A program made the translations under genes and the position numbers. Positions 33,990 through 46,646 of a DNA stretch of 64,000 nucleotides are shown here, piece by piece (position 1 is the stretch's first letter; the number at the start of each line of letters is the position of its first letter). Location: the NCBI GenBank assembly GCA_963855995.1, contig OY979716.1, positions 33,301,094-33,365,093 on the forward strand. The letters run 5' to 3'. Below the pieces are notes generated by a model. The model was not told where the DNA came from and did not search any database. It was given only the letters and a program-made list of their open reading frames with translations. The DNA comes from Muricea muricata. Lineage: Eukaryota; Cnidaria; Anthozoa; Malacalcyonacea; Plexauridae.

Positions 33990-35657
33990 TTCTTCTGATA
34001 TTTTATAATGTTTTCACCAACAGAGGCTGCAGCTGCAACATATGTAATCCTATTTATATACTGATCTCTGTCAGTTATTAGTTGTTATTCATCCAATTTC
34101 GCTGATTCTTATGTTTTCCCTGTCTATTTATGGCTATACAGGTTTTAAAATTGCATTTGTGGCTATACAAGCTTGAATTGTGCGACAAAATTATGGTACA
34201 ATTATGATAAACTTTAATTTGATATAGAAGAGCACAAAACTAGTTGCAAATTCAGTACAGCTGCTTAATCTTCTTATGGATCTACTTTTAGCAATTAAAT
34301 GATAAGTTTCAAATGACACGTTACGTATATTTAAAAGTTCAGCTGTTTGTTGGCAGGTGTCTTTTATAACCAAGAAAAGGAAAAGTTATTTTTGCAGTAA
34401 AAATTCTAATTTTAAAATGCTTGATGAATTTGTAGCGCACGAGATATCATTGCATTTGCCTCACAGCTAATCGTATAAATTATTCTAAACACTTGTTAAA
34501 GCTTCAACGCATAGTTTCATGCATCAAGATATATTTTTTGACCGAAAGGCGTTAGTACTAAAAATTTAATTTGATTCACGATAAAGATGGCAACTGGTGT
34601 TTTGTAATTTTATTGAATATGTGTTCGACGGTAATCTAACATTTCTTCTAAACTACTATAGTTAACGCTTTCGCCAACAGAGGTTTTCGATCATATGTAT
34701 GGAGGTATCATATTGGTAGTGTTACGTCGAGTTGTACAAAATGTAACCGTTTGAGCTTGTCTAAAATTATTTAAAATGTTTATTCCTAAATTTTAGCAAG
34801 CTTTCAAATTATATAAGTTTTAAACGACGCATTGCACGAATTTGAAATTTCACCTTTTTATTGCCTTTGTTATTTTATAAGCGAAAAAGTGAAAAAATTA
34901 ATTTCGCGGTCAAAAACGTTAATGTGAAGCTGACCCTATATAACGTATAATATGCTTGCATCACCATGCATGTCAAAAGCTAAACGTCGATCTTTAAAAA
35001 ATGATCATTCTAACAGAAAGTGAACATTAAATATTGCACATACATAGCTGACCTAACTATACACATATAAGCTAATCAGAAAATACTGAAATCGGTCTTT
35101 AAGAACATGAACTGCTTAAGGATCATGAGTTAAAACAATTATGCCTCCAAAACACTCAAATTTAAACAAATTTTGTATATATTTTCAGGCTGTTTTGTTT
35201 ACAGCATGACGTCGTTTGATGTCTTAAAAACTAAACTGCATTGATCAAGAATAATATATTGAATAATAAATGCCTAGCACTTTATGCTGTCCAGCAAATA
35301 CTTAAATATTTTTGCAATTGCCTCACAGGTCGTATAAATTATTTTAAACATTTGTTTTGAGTGCATGAATTAGTAGGTTAAGCACCTACACATTCTTGTG
35401 ACGAAGTTCTGACAGTGTCATCAGACTTTTTTGACCGAATGACTTTAGCACTAGAAACCTAGTTTGAATTACTTAAAAGGATTAAAAAGACACAGTTAAA
35501 AAGTTTTTTCAAAGTGAATGAGTGAAAAAATTTATTAGTAAAGTAAAACATGCACAATAATGTTCCACTATCGATATAACAAATAAATACTTCAAGTATA
35601 AGTATAAAAATTGGTTAAAATTTTTGTCAACCGAAAAAAAGTTGTGATAATACTTAC

Positions 35658-35781
35658 CATTAGTGACGTTTTTGAAATGTTTGAAATAACAATGTTGAGC
35701 TTCCAGCACTGTCAACGTTGCCATAAAGATGGCAGCTGATGCTTTAACTTTTATTGCGTGTAGTCGATAATACTCCACCAT
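35658..35781 (-). CDS. Signal-peptide-like first exon, copy 2
   Basis: ATG at 35781 opens MVEYYRLHAIKVKASAAIFM, continuing with a hydrophobic run to EAQHCYFKHFKNVT and an AATG|GTAAGTA donor at 35658. Relative to copy 1, most changes are conservative (LAAIFMTTLTL against SAAIFMATLTV) and HCYFKHFKNVT is unchanged. The retained splice donor and peptide against diverged flanks hint at past selection. Downstream exons were not identified. Confidence 0.5.
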
Positions 35782-36935
35782 TTCTTCTGATGGTCAGCGT
35801 TTCATCAACCGAGGATTTTATTTAATTGTATATGCATATGATTATTACGAAGCAGTGTTAACTGTTGAGCTGGATGTACAAAATGTGACCGTGTGAGGTA
35901 GCTTCTCTCAAATGTACCGAGATTAATACGTATTTCCGCTTCGACATGAACCTGCAAAATATCTAATCATATTTACATTTTAATTGTAATTCATCTAAAT
36001 TTGCTCATTCCATGTTTTCTCTATATATTTATTGCTATACAGGCTTGAAAATTGAAGAAAATGGTAATTTTTCGATATAGTCTATTATAAACTTTGATCT
36101 AGTAGAGCATTAAACGAGTTGCAAATGCAGTAGAGCTGTTTAATTATATTAATTATATACTTTTGGCAGGTATTAAAATATTCAAATGATGCGTTAGGTG
36201 AAATAATTCAAACTTCAACTTTATGATCAAAATGGTAAATAATTTCGCCGCTGGCACTATATCTAATATGCATCACTATGTCAAAAGATGAACATCGTTT
36301 AATTATGGCGCTTCTGACTAGAAGTGAACACTAAATTTTGCACATATCTCACCTGCAATATTCTATCCAGCAACTTGTAAAATTTGCTTTCGAAAACCTT
36401 ATGCACTACTAAGATCAAGAGTTAAAGCAACCTTATCTTTAAAACGCTCGACTTGCTCTAGCATTAAAATGCCTTCAAACAGTTTTTTTTTATTTTTTAG
36501 GCTCTGTGTTTCACGTCACGTTTTACGGATTTACTGACGTCATTTGAGAACCTAAATGTAAACTTATAATGTTGTGAATAATGAATGCCAAGTACTTTAC
36601 CCTGTCCAGCAAATACTAACTTAAATTTGTTTTTGAAACATCGTTCCAACGACGTTAAAATGCTCGATTTAACTTCAAGCTGCATGTTAAGAACGACAAC
36701 GCCGTTGGTAATACCTCTTGGAATGAAATTTATTGAAATCAAATTTACAACGTGCGTGATATTGTTGCAAATGCCTAACAGGTGGTGTAAAATATTTAAA
36801 GCATTTGTTTGTGTACATGCATGAATTAGTGCGCTAAGCACTTATGAATTCTTGTGATGAAGTTTTTCGATTTCCACCGAACGACATTGGCACTAAAAAT
36901 TTTGGCTTGATTCACTTGAAAGAACTTAAAAAAAT

Positions 36936-37479
36936 AAATGAAGCTTTTTAAAGCAAACAATTAAAATACTGCAAGATAAATATTATGATACTGTATCATG
37001 ATATATATTATACAATATCATTTCCAGACAAAAAGTGAAGCAACTCGATATGTTAACCATACAGTATAAAGAATATCAAAATTGGTGCTAACCATATAAA
37101 GAATATTAAAATTAGAGCAAAATTGAACGGGATAATTTATTTTTATATGGCTTTGAAGAATCCTGAATTCTGATTGGTCGACGGTTCGTAAAAACCCGTA
37201 TTCGGACAGTGGTCCGTAAATTTCCGTATTCGGACCGGGCTTTTTCCCAATGTTTTTAATCGCACTTTTTACTGCTTGCAATATACTTATGAATGAAATT
37301 AATGTTTTACGAATATGTATGAAAACTTTATGTGTAAAAAAAATTTTTGTATTCTAAGTAACTAAACTATGATCGACGTCATTTACATACAAAATATCAC
37401 ACCAACTCTGAAAATGATAATAAACAGTTTATCATCTCGCTTGTTCGGTCTGTACCGTGAAATATTGGACTTCGGTTTT
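36936..37479. other. Intergenic stretch with tandem CCGTATTCGGAC motifs
   Basis: At 37190-37235 the phrase CCGTATTCGGAC appears twice near GGTCCGTAAATTTCC. ACCATATA-type short repeats lie just before. No gene is recognised. Confidence 0.45.
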
Positions 37480-40400
37480 TTAGTACGGTTTTTACATTAT
37501 TGCATGTAATTATTTACTATGGCGCGGACGGTCGTGTGGGAGAGAACTCTGATAATATTTTCAGTAGAGAAAGCGATTGTTTTGATTTTAACAAAATAAA
37601 TTTGTACATAACGTCCAAGAGTATTGCCTACGATGGAAAAAGGTTGAAATGGTGCGATAAATTTGAGTCATTAAAAGAATTTATAGATGGTCGGTGGGAG
37701 GCAGCTCAAAAGAGTTTGATACTTCCTCATCTGAGTTTGTACACTCTAAAAAAAGGTGTGTTAATTTAACACACCTTTTTGTCCAAATTTTAACACACCT
37801 CAAGGTGGGTTTTAAAACACGCCTTAAGGTGTGTTTAACACACCCTAAGTTGGGTTTTACAACACACCTTAAGGTGTGTTTAACACACGTTAAGGTGTGT
37901 TAAACACACCTTTAGGTGTGTTACAAAACGCACCTTAAGGTGTGTTTTCTGCTTGTCCAAATTTTAACACACCTTAAGGTGGGTTTTGTATAAAGGTGTG
38001 TTTTCTAGCACACCTTGGAGCGTTTTCTAACACACCTCAGTGTGTTTTCTAGCACACCATGGTGCGTTTTCAAACACACCTTGGTGGGTTTTGTTACACA
38101 CCTAGAAAGTGCTTTACATCACACCTTCACAGAAGGTGTGTAATATAACACACCAATAGACATGCTTTTTTACACACCTTTTGAAAAGCACATGATTAAG
38201 TTTTACCTGAAGAAAACACACTATATATAGTTATATAAGTACGGATACATGAACTTGTTGAGAATGTATCATCCTTTAACTGGTAAATTCATAAATGACA
38301 CTTTTAATTTCTATTGTATCAGACTAATAACACAAGTTACAGAATATACACAGCACATGCAGTTAGGAAATATATAATAATCACTCAGTCATCAACCTCA
38401 ATAAGCATTCTCACTGCAGTTCAAAACAATTTCATAAAAAATAAACAGCACCACAATCATACTGTGAGGATAGGACTTGGCAAAGACATATAATACTAAG
38501 ATCATATCTATCAGAGTACTGACAAGGCCAGTTTTCATACAGTTAGATGCATCTGAGTTTAAGTTTATTTTTTAACAAAAAAGAAATTGGTTAAAACAGC
38601 CAAGGAATAAATGGTCCACAAAGTAAATTTTTTTGTTGTTGTCGCTCTAAATTGTTGTTTTTGGCTGTGTTAACCAACAAATTTATGAATAATTCAACCA
38701 ATTAGTTTTCTGGTTGTGTCACAGACATGTATATCAACCATTCAATGGTCTTGGGTACAGTTAGTATGTTTATTACATATATCAATAGGTAATCACTACA
38801 TAATTACTAATTAGTGCAGAGTTCAAAATTTTCATTGTCACACATTTTCAAATAACATGTTCGAATGCTATTAAACTGCTTACTGGAGTTACTGGTCTGG
38901 AATCCCATATTTTCCAAGGTTGAATCATCAATCAAAATATCTTTCATCTAATTGTTGAAGCCTTGCAGCACTTGATTTAACTCTTTTAAGCCAAGCCTTG
39001 CTTCATTTGCTTTGACTTCGCATGCAAGTTTACCCAAAGCTGTTTCCAGGCAGTTATATGCATGCAATGCAAATTTTGTAGGTCTATAATAAGATAAGTC
39101 ATATATTAAGATAAGTATTATATCTTACATGACAAGGTATAACTTAGGCATTCAATGCAATAATACTGTACATGAGGTTATCATAAATCACCCTTCTATG
39201 CAAAATATTCTATTATTTGATTTGACAAAAAAACAATGCATTAAAGAAGTATCAGCACTCTTCCTAGTACATTTATCAGAAATGAATAATAAAATAGCAA
39301 AGTTTATAATTTTACATTTAATTCAACAGATTTACTAGTAGCACTTTTTCATTGATGAATGGAATTGTTTGGTGTCAAGCAAATTGACATTATAAAATCA
39401 AGTACTGTATTAAGACACTAAGTGTGGAAAAAACATTATGGCATAAAGGTTTATTGTTCAACACAAGATGCTCTGCCTCTGAAAGAGCAGTGAGGCTAAT
39501 TCATGGTAAATTAGGGCAATTTGATATGTAATTTTAGACATTTGCACCTTCTCCCCTAAAACTAATTTAATTTCCTTTACCAACAATTTCAATGTCACCC
39601 AATATTTTATCATTATCATGAATTAAACACTATTTCTTTTCTCCCAGTTATACAGCAAGTTTGATTAGAGGGGCAGGAAGTCTTTATTCGAACGACACAA
39701 ATCTAAGCAGTATGGTGTCAAACATGTTCAGTGTTAAGAATTCTTCAGTACCGGTAATAGGATGTTGACAGTAGGCCAATTAGTATCTTTGACTTTACAC
39801 ATCACAGTACTTACAGGCATTTATGCTTGTAATAATAGGTGATATAAGGTTAAAGATGTAATTCTAATATTTTGTTGAGAAGCATTCCAATAGTTGGCCA
39901 CATTAAAGCCAAGTCATCAATGCAACCAAAATGTTTTTTGAGTAGACTTTTACATGACTATGTAGTTTCAACTGGATAGCCACAAACTTTTTTACTGGAG
40001 CATATTAATGCAGCATAACAAATCTTACAATGAAACAGTTTGAGCAATAATGAAATTGTTTGAACTATGAAAGTTTTAAGTACTTATATTTTTGTAAGTA
40101 AATAAATGTTAAAAACTCAACAATGTAGAAAGTGGTTAAAGGTCATTAAGTTTCCTTGCTTAGATGATCAGTCAGCCATTGAGTCTGGCTTCAAGCCTTT
40201 ATGACCACATCATATAAACATGACCCCATCAGGCAATCAAGGCAAGAGACACTATTAAAACCTTGCCAGTCCAAAAAAACAGGTTAACAGAATTGAGCTA
40301 AATGCTATGCATCAAGAAAAATAAAGTAAATGAATTTAAATCTATCTATTTCCAAATACTATCGCGCGAAATTCAAATTTTAAATGCCACACGATTCTAT

Positions 40401-43130
40401 TAAAATTATAAACGATGGAAGGAAGTAAATATTACAAGTTAAATTTGCTTTACCATACAAAAATCAAAACAATGTGCTTACCTGACTTTTACACCTTCCT
40501 TTGTGATGTATTGGGAGCCATTTATTTGATAATATTGGTTAAAATACTGTTTCTTTTGCTATAAACATCACCATTTATTAATACAACGTGCAAAAATATG
40601 GATTCCAAGTGTGAAGATTCCCGGTGAGCTTTGCGCGCGTAGTACTGCCACTGATCTCTAGAAACAACTGGATAAAAACCTACTTGCCCGCGGAACGAAA
40701 AATGAAATAGTTTACATTTTTATCGGGTAAGGAAAAAATAAATACATAGCACTATTATATAACTGCTACTGGACAACCGGGCGGCATAGATTTAATGTGT
40801 TGTGAGAGATTTAATCATATTTTGGCTAATGTTTTTAACACATCCAGATTTGAATATCTAAGACTAAGCTCGATATTCTGAGTCACCATGTTAGGATGGA
40901 TAAACTGAAGTTAACACCATGTTAATATGATGATGACAAATTATATATCATTCATATTTACCATATAAAATTCTTCTAACTCTTGCTTCGTATCATACCA
41001 AAAACAAGGTATGCCTTCTAACACACCTAGCTGTGTTTCTCAAACTTGTGCATGGTGTGTTCCAAAACACACCATGGTGTGTTTTCATCGAAAAGGTGTG
41101 TTTTTTAACACAGCTTGTATTTTTCAAAGGTGTGTAATAAAAGATGTGTAAAGGTAGGGTGTGTTTTTGTACACATCTTGGTGCGTTTTCTCACACATAC
41201 TGATGTGTTTTCCAGCACACCTTGGTGTGTTTTCCAACACACCATGGTGTGTTTTCTGATTATAAGTAAAATGGTGTGTTAAAATTACACACCTTTGTGT
41301 GCTATTGTGCACACCTTGGCACACTATTGTGCACACATGTGGCAGCTTAACACACGAAATAACACTCGTAAAAATTGATCTGGAACAAGAGAAGTCTAAA
41401 ATATATATCTAGAATGTGATGTTAAACGCCTCTGGCAAGAAGTTGAGATTATTAATTCATATTGAAATGGTTCACTCAACACTACTAGAAATAGCGACAT
41501 TATTAGCATGACAAACAATTCTGAGGAAATAACAGAAGGGCGTTGTAGAACCAAATCATCCTGTTGCAGCCGTAAAACCACTTGTTGTAGAACAATCAAC
41601 GATTTGGATTGGTGAGACGAGTGACAATCATTCCATAAACAGTGGGTGTTGTGATGACGGATTAGTTTTGGATGAAGTTGGAACAGACAAATCAAATTGT
41701 TAACAAACAATTGACGATTCCTATGGGTAACAGTACGAATGACAATACACTTGCTGAAAACAACAGCGGGCGCTGATGTGAAGTATGATTACCAAGTTAA
41801 GGTCAGTGATCATAGTAAAACATATGCTCAAGTAGCTGCGCTTCAACCACCTCCAAAGAAAACACATCTAATTAATGAAACATTCACTAAAAATACCTCG
41901 AGCAGCAAATTAATGATATAGATGATCAGTTCAAGAGCGGAAAACGGAACAGGACCAAAAAATTATTTCGGTCTGGAATTGCCGAAGACATTATAAAAGA
42001 GAATAACATTTTGGCTTATTCAATGAAAATATAACGGTTTTTCAAAGTCGACGTCCGGGATGCGTTTTTGTTAAAGTAAACATTCCATCTTCAGCCTCTA
42101 AATTAATTGAGAGTGAGAATTTTCGGCAGAAGTATGTCAAATGCATGTGAACCGTGGCGATGAAACCGCGAAAAATACTCAACCTATGTATAATGGCTGC
42201 AGCTACACAACTGTTTGTCATACTCGTGATCACAACTAGTCGCCGACGTAAAAACCAACGGTTTACTATGTCAGCAAACTGCTTGAACAAGAACTATAAG
42301 TGTAAGTATAATTTAAGTAACATTTATTTGAGTAAAATTTATGAACTCAGAAACTTCAAAACACGGGTGCAGGTATCGTTTCGAATAGTCCTAAGGGACT
42401 CGAGGGAGAAAATGAAATCCCCATGTTATGTTCACCAAACAACAGGATATTGAAGCCTAATGACGACACAATCAGAACGAACATTTCAACAATAGCTTCT
42501 CAAAGACGTTTCTCAAAGAAAATTCCGTCAAAACCCGGCAGCTAAACATTTTTTCATTACTGGTAGTAACCTAATAAATGTTCCCCTAAAAGTTACGATC
42601 TCAACTGTAAGCAAAGGTTCATCTGCTAAAGATAAAAAATAGTTTGTACCTAGCCTACTTTTATCAAACGTCGTCTCCTTAGTCCCTAAAATTGACGAAG
42701 CTCGTTTGTTTGTTTCAAAACATAATCCTGACTTTATTTTCATCACAGAAACGTGGCTCAAAGAATCTAGAAAAAACAATCATGTATGTTGAACTGCTGC
42801 GTTATAATATCAGAAGACGAGACCGCACCTCGGCCGAACACGGTGGAGTTTGCTTCTTCTCTAAGATGTGTATTAAGATCAAGCATCTCCAACAATTTGA
42901 AAGTCCTAACCTTGAAGTTCTCTGGATGCAATTAAGACCTTCCCGACTCCCAAGAGGAATCGTAGCTGCAACAATTTACCATCCTATGTTGGAATAATTA
43001 TCCAAATCTTTAACAGATATTGAGCGTTTCCTCCCCGGTTGCGGTATTATCATTGTTGGAGATTTTAACCATTTAAATATCAAGAATTTGTCTCGCCAGT
43101 TGCAACTTAACGTTTACTTTATTATTTAAC
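37480..43130 (+). mobile_element. Degenerate non-LTR retrotransposon (ORF1 plus endonuclease), split by a foldback element
   Basis: 37500-37745 encodes an ORF1 N-terminus of a type I associate with anthozoan retroelements (LYITSKSIAYDGKRLKWC, ESLKEFIDG, then GGSSKEFDTSSSEFV in a shifted frame). Beyond the inserted element ORF1 resumes: a coiled-coil-like ECDVKRLWQEVEIINSY (about 41405), KTYAQVAALQPPPKK (41818), and RPGCVFVKVNIPSSASKLIE (42056). From about 42650 the ORF2 apurinic-type endonuclease appears: PKIDEARLFVSKHNPDFIFI with ITETWL (42685-42762), RRDRTSAEHGGVCFF, LEVLWMQLRPSRLPRG and VGDFNHLNI (about 43059). No reverse transcriptase follows. Multiple stops and shifts are present. The CR1/L2-like clade is inferred. 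Confidence 0.8.
37746..41370. mobile_element. Foldback-like element with arrays of TTAAGGTGTG palindromes (3.6 kb)
   Basis: The two ends (37749-38190 and about 41005-41350) are arrays of short palindromic units, each an ACACACCTT-type half site next to its complement with diverged spacers of about 10-35 bp. The array halves face each other as inverted repeats. The outermost sequences (CACTCTAAAAAAAGGTGTG, and GAGTGTTATTTCGTGTG on the complement) are loosely related. The organisation resembles Drosophila FB elements, with tandem-repeat-rich inverted ends around a non-coding middle. 38190-41000 contains no convincing gene. It interrupts the retroelement ORF1. Confidence 0.7.
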
Positions 43131-43189
43131 ATTACAAGACAGATCAATAGCAAACTCGTATAACAAGCGGCTCCCAGCCCCTCCATAAA

Positions 43190-43950
43190 CTACGTAACTG
43201 TTAATGAATAAAGGCCTATATAAATTGGCTAAATTTTTTCCAGCCGAAAAACGTTGTGCTATACAACTTACCATTAGTGTTTTAGTGACGTTTTTGAAAT
43301 GTTAAAAATAACACTGTTGAGCCTCCAGCACTGTCAACATTGTCATAAAGACGGCATCTTTATAAACAGTCAATGATACAGACTACAACTTCTTTCTCCG
43401 GTGATCATCGCAGAGTATGTTTTTAAAAAAACATGATACCAAGGTAATTTTTGAACGTTTTGATACGTGGCCGTGATGCAAAAAACTGTCCTATGACTGG
43501 GAACGAAATTGCACCAAAATGACGTCACTGATGAGAAACATTTTATGTTCATTGACAAAGTATACTGTATGTAGTGCAAGTTAATTTATACAAGATGTAC
43601 AATTGATGTAGTCGTGTCCTAAATGTCCCCAGACAGTGTTCTGATAAGCTGGTACGTCTTAAAGCATACGTGTTTTCTGTCTGCGCTAGCTGAACAATAT
43701 CTAATCCTATTCATATGCAGTTGTCTGTCGCTTGCTAACTGCATCTTGTCCAATTTTGTCAAGTATCTAGCTATAACAAGCTTTAAAATTGAATGAAGAC
43801 AATTCTGAATCTACAACAGTTTTAATATTATGTTTTGACTACAAGTATAATAGCTATTTATACTGCCTGCATTTGCAAACATCAGTAAAGTTCGTTACTA
43901 TAGTAAAATTCTTCGACGGCAGAACTTTAAAAACTAACGCATAGTATGAG
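43190..43950 (-). pseudogene. Dispersed degenerate copy of the signal-peptide exon block
   Basis: 43272-43360 on the minus strand matches the exon at 35658-35781 (MTMLTVLEAQ...CYF) but has an in-frame TAA after CYF and an insertion before the GTAAG donor, so it is dead. The flanks to about 43800 (AATATCTAATCCTATTCATA, AGCTTTAAAATTGAA) match the array blocks. Confidence 0.65.
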
Positions 43951-44042
43951 GCACGTTGATTGTTTCTCGTGAAAGGTAATAGTATTTTCTTTTCTCACTG
44001 CCATAATAATGCGTACAGGTGTAAACATGCGATTTCGACCGA
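43950..44042. mobile_element. Fragment of the 5033-type MITE
   Basis: The segment containing GATTGTTTCTCGTGAAAGGT ... CATAATAATGCG ... ACATGCGATTTCGACCG corresponds to 5345-5442 of the MITE at 5033-5618. The termini are absent. Confidence 0.7.
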
Positions 44043-44512
44043 TTAATATAAACATGTTTAATGAGCCAATGACGTTTTTACAGCCTTTGAGAACAAGAAA
44101 CAATGATGTAAATTAAGGGGGGCAGGGGGGATTAAACACCACCCCCTGTTCTTTGTTCTAAAAGTTGGTAATGTTATGGTAGATCTATAATGGTAAATGT
44201 AGACCAAAACAATTGTTTTTATTCAGGTGTATATATAGCCACTACTGTACGAGTCTTTTTGCTTTAAATATAATTAAGATACAAAACCCGCTACGTAACA
44301 TAGGTGACGTAAAACAGACGGGACGTAAAACTTAAAAATGTCATTAGCGTATAAAACATGCATATTTTTCACACGTGATACAAGAGACTTAGAAAAAAGA
44401 AGAGAAAAACGTGTTGCCTGCAGCCCGTTACATACCGAAATACACTTATTAAGTCTAAAGGCACAATATATAAATAAAGTAAAATGTAACGGTGGGTTTT
44501 TTCCTTATAACT
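44043..44512. other. Intergenic stretch, no gene seen
   Basis: A G-rich then C-rich stretch at 44118-44148 (GGGGGGCAGGGGGG, CACCACCCCCTG) is the only notable feature. Confidence 0.5.
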
Positions 44513-44806
44513 CATAGATATCTCATATACACTAGATGGTGCATCCCACACTGTAGGCAGACGAAAACTGAAGTCGGATCGCAGGCGCTCGTCGTTCCCA
44601 CAGAGTTGACACGGAGCATAATTTGTGTATTTTGTATTGCGGAAATGGACAAAGTTGACAATAAGTCCTCTTTTATGCAGCTAAGAAGTATTTAATAGAC
44701 AAATGCAGAAAAGTATAGTGTTTTTGATGAGTGGGAACGACCAATATGGCCGCGCCTATGTCATAAGGGGATAGATGCGCTATCTAGTGTATATGAGATA
44801 TCTATG
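44513..44806. mobile_element. MITE with ~30-bp TIRs (294 bp)
   Basis: The ends are CATAGATATCTCATATACAC and its reverse complement, extended inward by TAGATGGTGCATC against GATGCGCTATCTA. The interior is non-coding. A target duplication could not be fixed. Confidence 0.85.
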
Positions 44807-46173
44807 TTCTAACTGTCTTACTATATTAAATATTCATGAATTTCACAGACTTTTAAAATTCAACTTCACATGCTGTCTTAAGCCTAATTTCCATTTGGTC
44901 TTAACTGCCGTGGCAAAGTCATTGTTTACGATATGATATAGCCTAGGTCTATCTTTTCTTTTGTAAGCGGTGCTTAAATTAGTTATATTAAGTGTACATC
45001 GGCGTACATACACTATCACATCGGTCACTTAGATATATTTATGACATTTACATCTAAACGGAAACCTAGGCTTCATGTTATGCTATTTCGCTTCGCTTTT
45101 ATACATGGTCGAGCAGATTCCGTCTCAAAAGAATCACTCCTTTCTTTAGTACGTGAAAGTAAATGATCACGCTTTTTGCTTCTTGCGCTCATTAATTTGT
45201 ACAAATCCGTAGCACTGGTGGGACTTCTTGATAAAATGGTCGGCATTTTCTAAAAATACAAAGACTGTTGAGAAGAATAAAAAATTATGGATAGTATAAA
45301 AGAATTAAAAAATGGGTTATTTTGGCTTCGTTTTGTCTTATTTACTTCAAAATTTTAATTAGTTTTCGAATACGTGACCGTAATGTTTTACTATAAAAAT
45401 GATGTAATTATTTTCTCAACGGCAGTCTTTAGAAATTCCTTAAGGAGATGTGTTCAACTACAATGCAACGCGTGTGCTTGTTCACGTCAAAAAGTAAGCA
45501 TTGTTTTTCTTGGCATAGACCTTTTCTTTTCTTCGCTTTCTTCAAAGATTTGGCTTGCTTTTATACTCTACCTGGATTACCTGTTGAGCCATTTTCATGG
45601 CTTTAAAAATAGCGGCTGCTGTTGTTAAAAGCAAACAAATGTGCGGAAGGCATTGAGGTTGATCATGCTTGTTTAAATATTACAATGTTGGCGTGTTAGA
45701 TACAATGTTATAGCATGCAAAAATATCAAGACACTGCCGATTTCCAGTGATATAGAAGAGTGTAGAAGAGTGGGGGCGGGGAGGTTTAGCCCTGTCCTCA
45801 TTTCTACCCGGGATAAATGATAGATTATTAAGGGTTCTACAGTATTTTGTCAAATACTTAATATTTAAGTGGCATTGTTCATAGATCGATAAACTTAGCT
45901 TGTTTTAATTTTCTCTTTATATTAGGATGTTATATAGCAAATTCACCATGTGTGTAAATCTGTAAATTGCGTTTTTGTGAAACCGAGTAATAGTTCCATT
46001 GAGAAATGAAAAATAAACTAAAGCATTTCTTAATTGTTTAATATTCATCTTTTAACACGAATATAACGTCACCGCTTTACAATTAAGTATTGCCTTCACG
46101 ATGTCGTACTCGTCAAGAGACCCCCCTGAAAAGGTGATTACTAATCACTGATTAGTCCTACTGCTAATAGACA
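44807..46173. other. Intergenic stretch, no gene seen
   Basis: Short ORFs only. The 84-codon frame near 45374 (hydrophobic, cysteine-rich end) begins at a non-ATG codon and has no supporting context. Confidence 0.5.
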
Positions 46174-46321
46174 GGTTCAGATTTGAATTCCAATACCTCT
46201 ACCACTACCTTAATCTATCTTTCAGCCAATCAGATGTGCCGGACCTACCCGATCAACCAATCAAATTGTTTAAAAACTGAGAAAAGGTAGCGGTAGTGGT
46301 AGAGGAAGTCAAATCTGAACC
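46174..46321. mobile_element. Short palindromic MITE (148 bp)
   Basis: The ends GGTTCAGATTTGA and TCAAATCTGAACC are inverted. Inward lie TACCTCTACCACTACC and its partner GGTAGTGGTAGAGG, and an AGCCAATCAGAT motif near the middle. Confidence 0.8.
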
Positions 46322-46646
46322 TCACTAACAGCAATGCTAATTCCCCGCATCTCAGCCAGCGCCATTAAACTGCCCTGGTAATTCTCAATAATCAATTCGC
46401 TATGTGTCTGATTTACGCTTGAACTAAGACAAATTTTCCTTTATTATTATTACCCTAATTATTTAACATCGAGTGAAGTGTCACAAGATCATATGGTTTA
46501 GCGACTGTCAAGTTCTGTTTACAAATCTCTAACCCTTAAAAGTCTGTACCCTTTAAATAAAGCACTAAATGTTATTGTAAATACATATACTCACTTCTAT
46601 ATGTTCCAGCGTCATATTATCATCTGTAAAAGAGCAAAAATATGTA

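Larger units (their letters stand above)
33780..36935 (-). repeat. Diverged tandem array of ~0.8-1.4-kb blocks
   Basis: Three blocks (about 33780-34570, 34570-35470, 35500-36935) share phrases in the same order: a GTGACGTTTTTGAAATGTTT exon-like segment (blocks 1 and 3), TTTATGGCTATACAGG-like text, and block ends resembling ACCGAAAGGCGTTAGTACTA. A GGTTAAGCACCTACACATTC phrase occurs near 35375 and 36830. A further copy lies at about 43190-43950, and the phrase alone near 6635. The divergence suggests an old tandem duplication. Confidence 0.7.

Noticed and set aside
37749-38190. CRISPR-like look of the TTAAGGTGTG array
   Set aside because: Repeat units are diverged, palindromic and irregularly spaced, there are no cas genes, and the DNA is eukaryotic.
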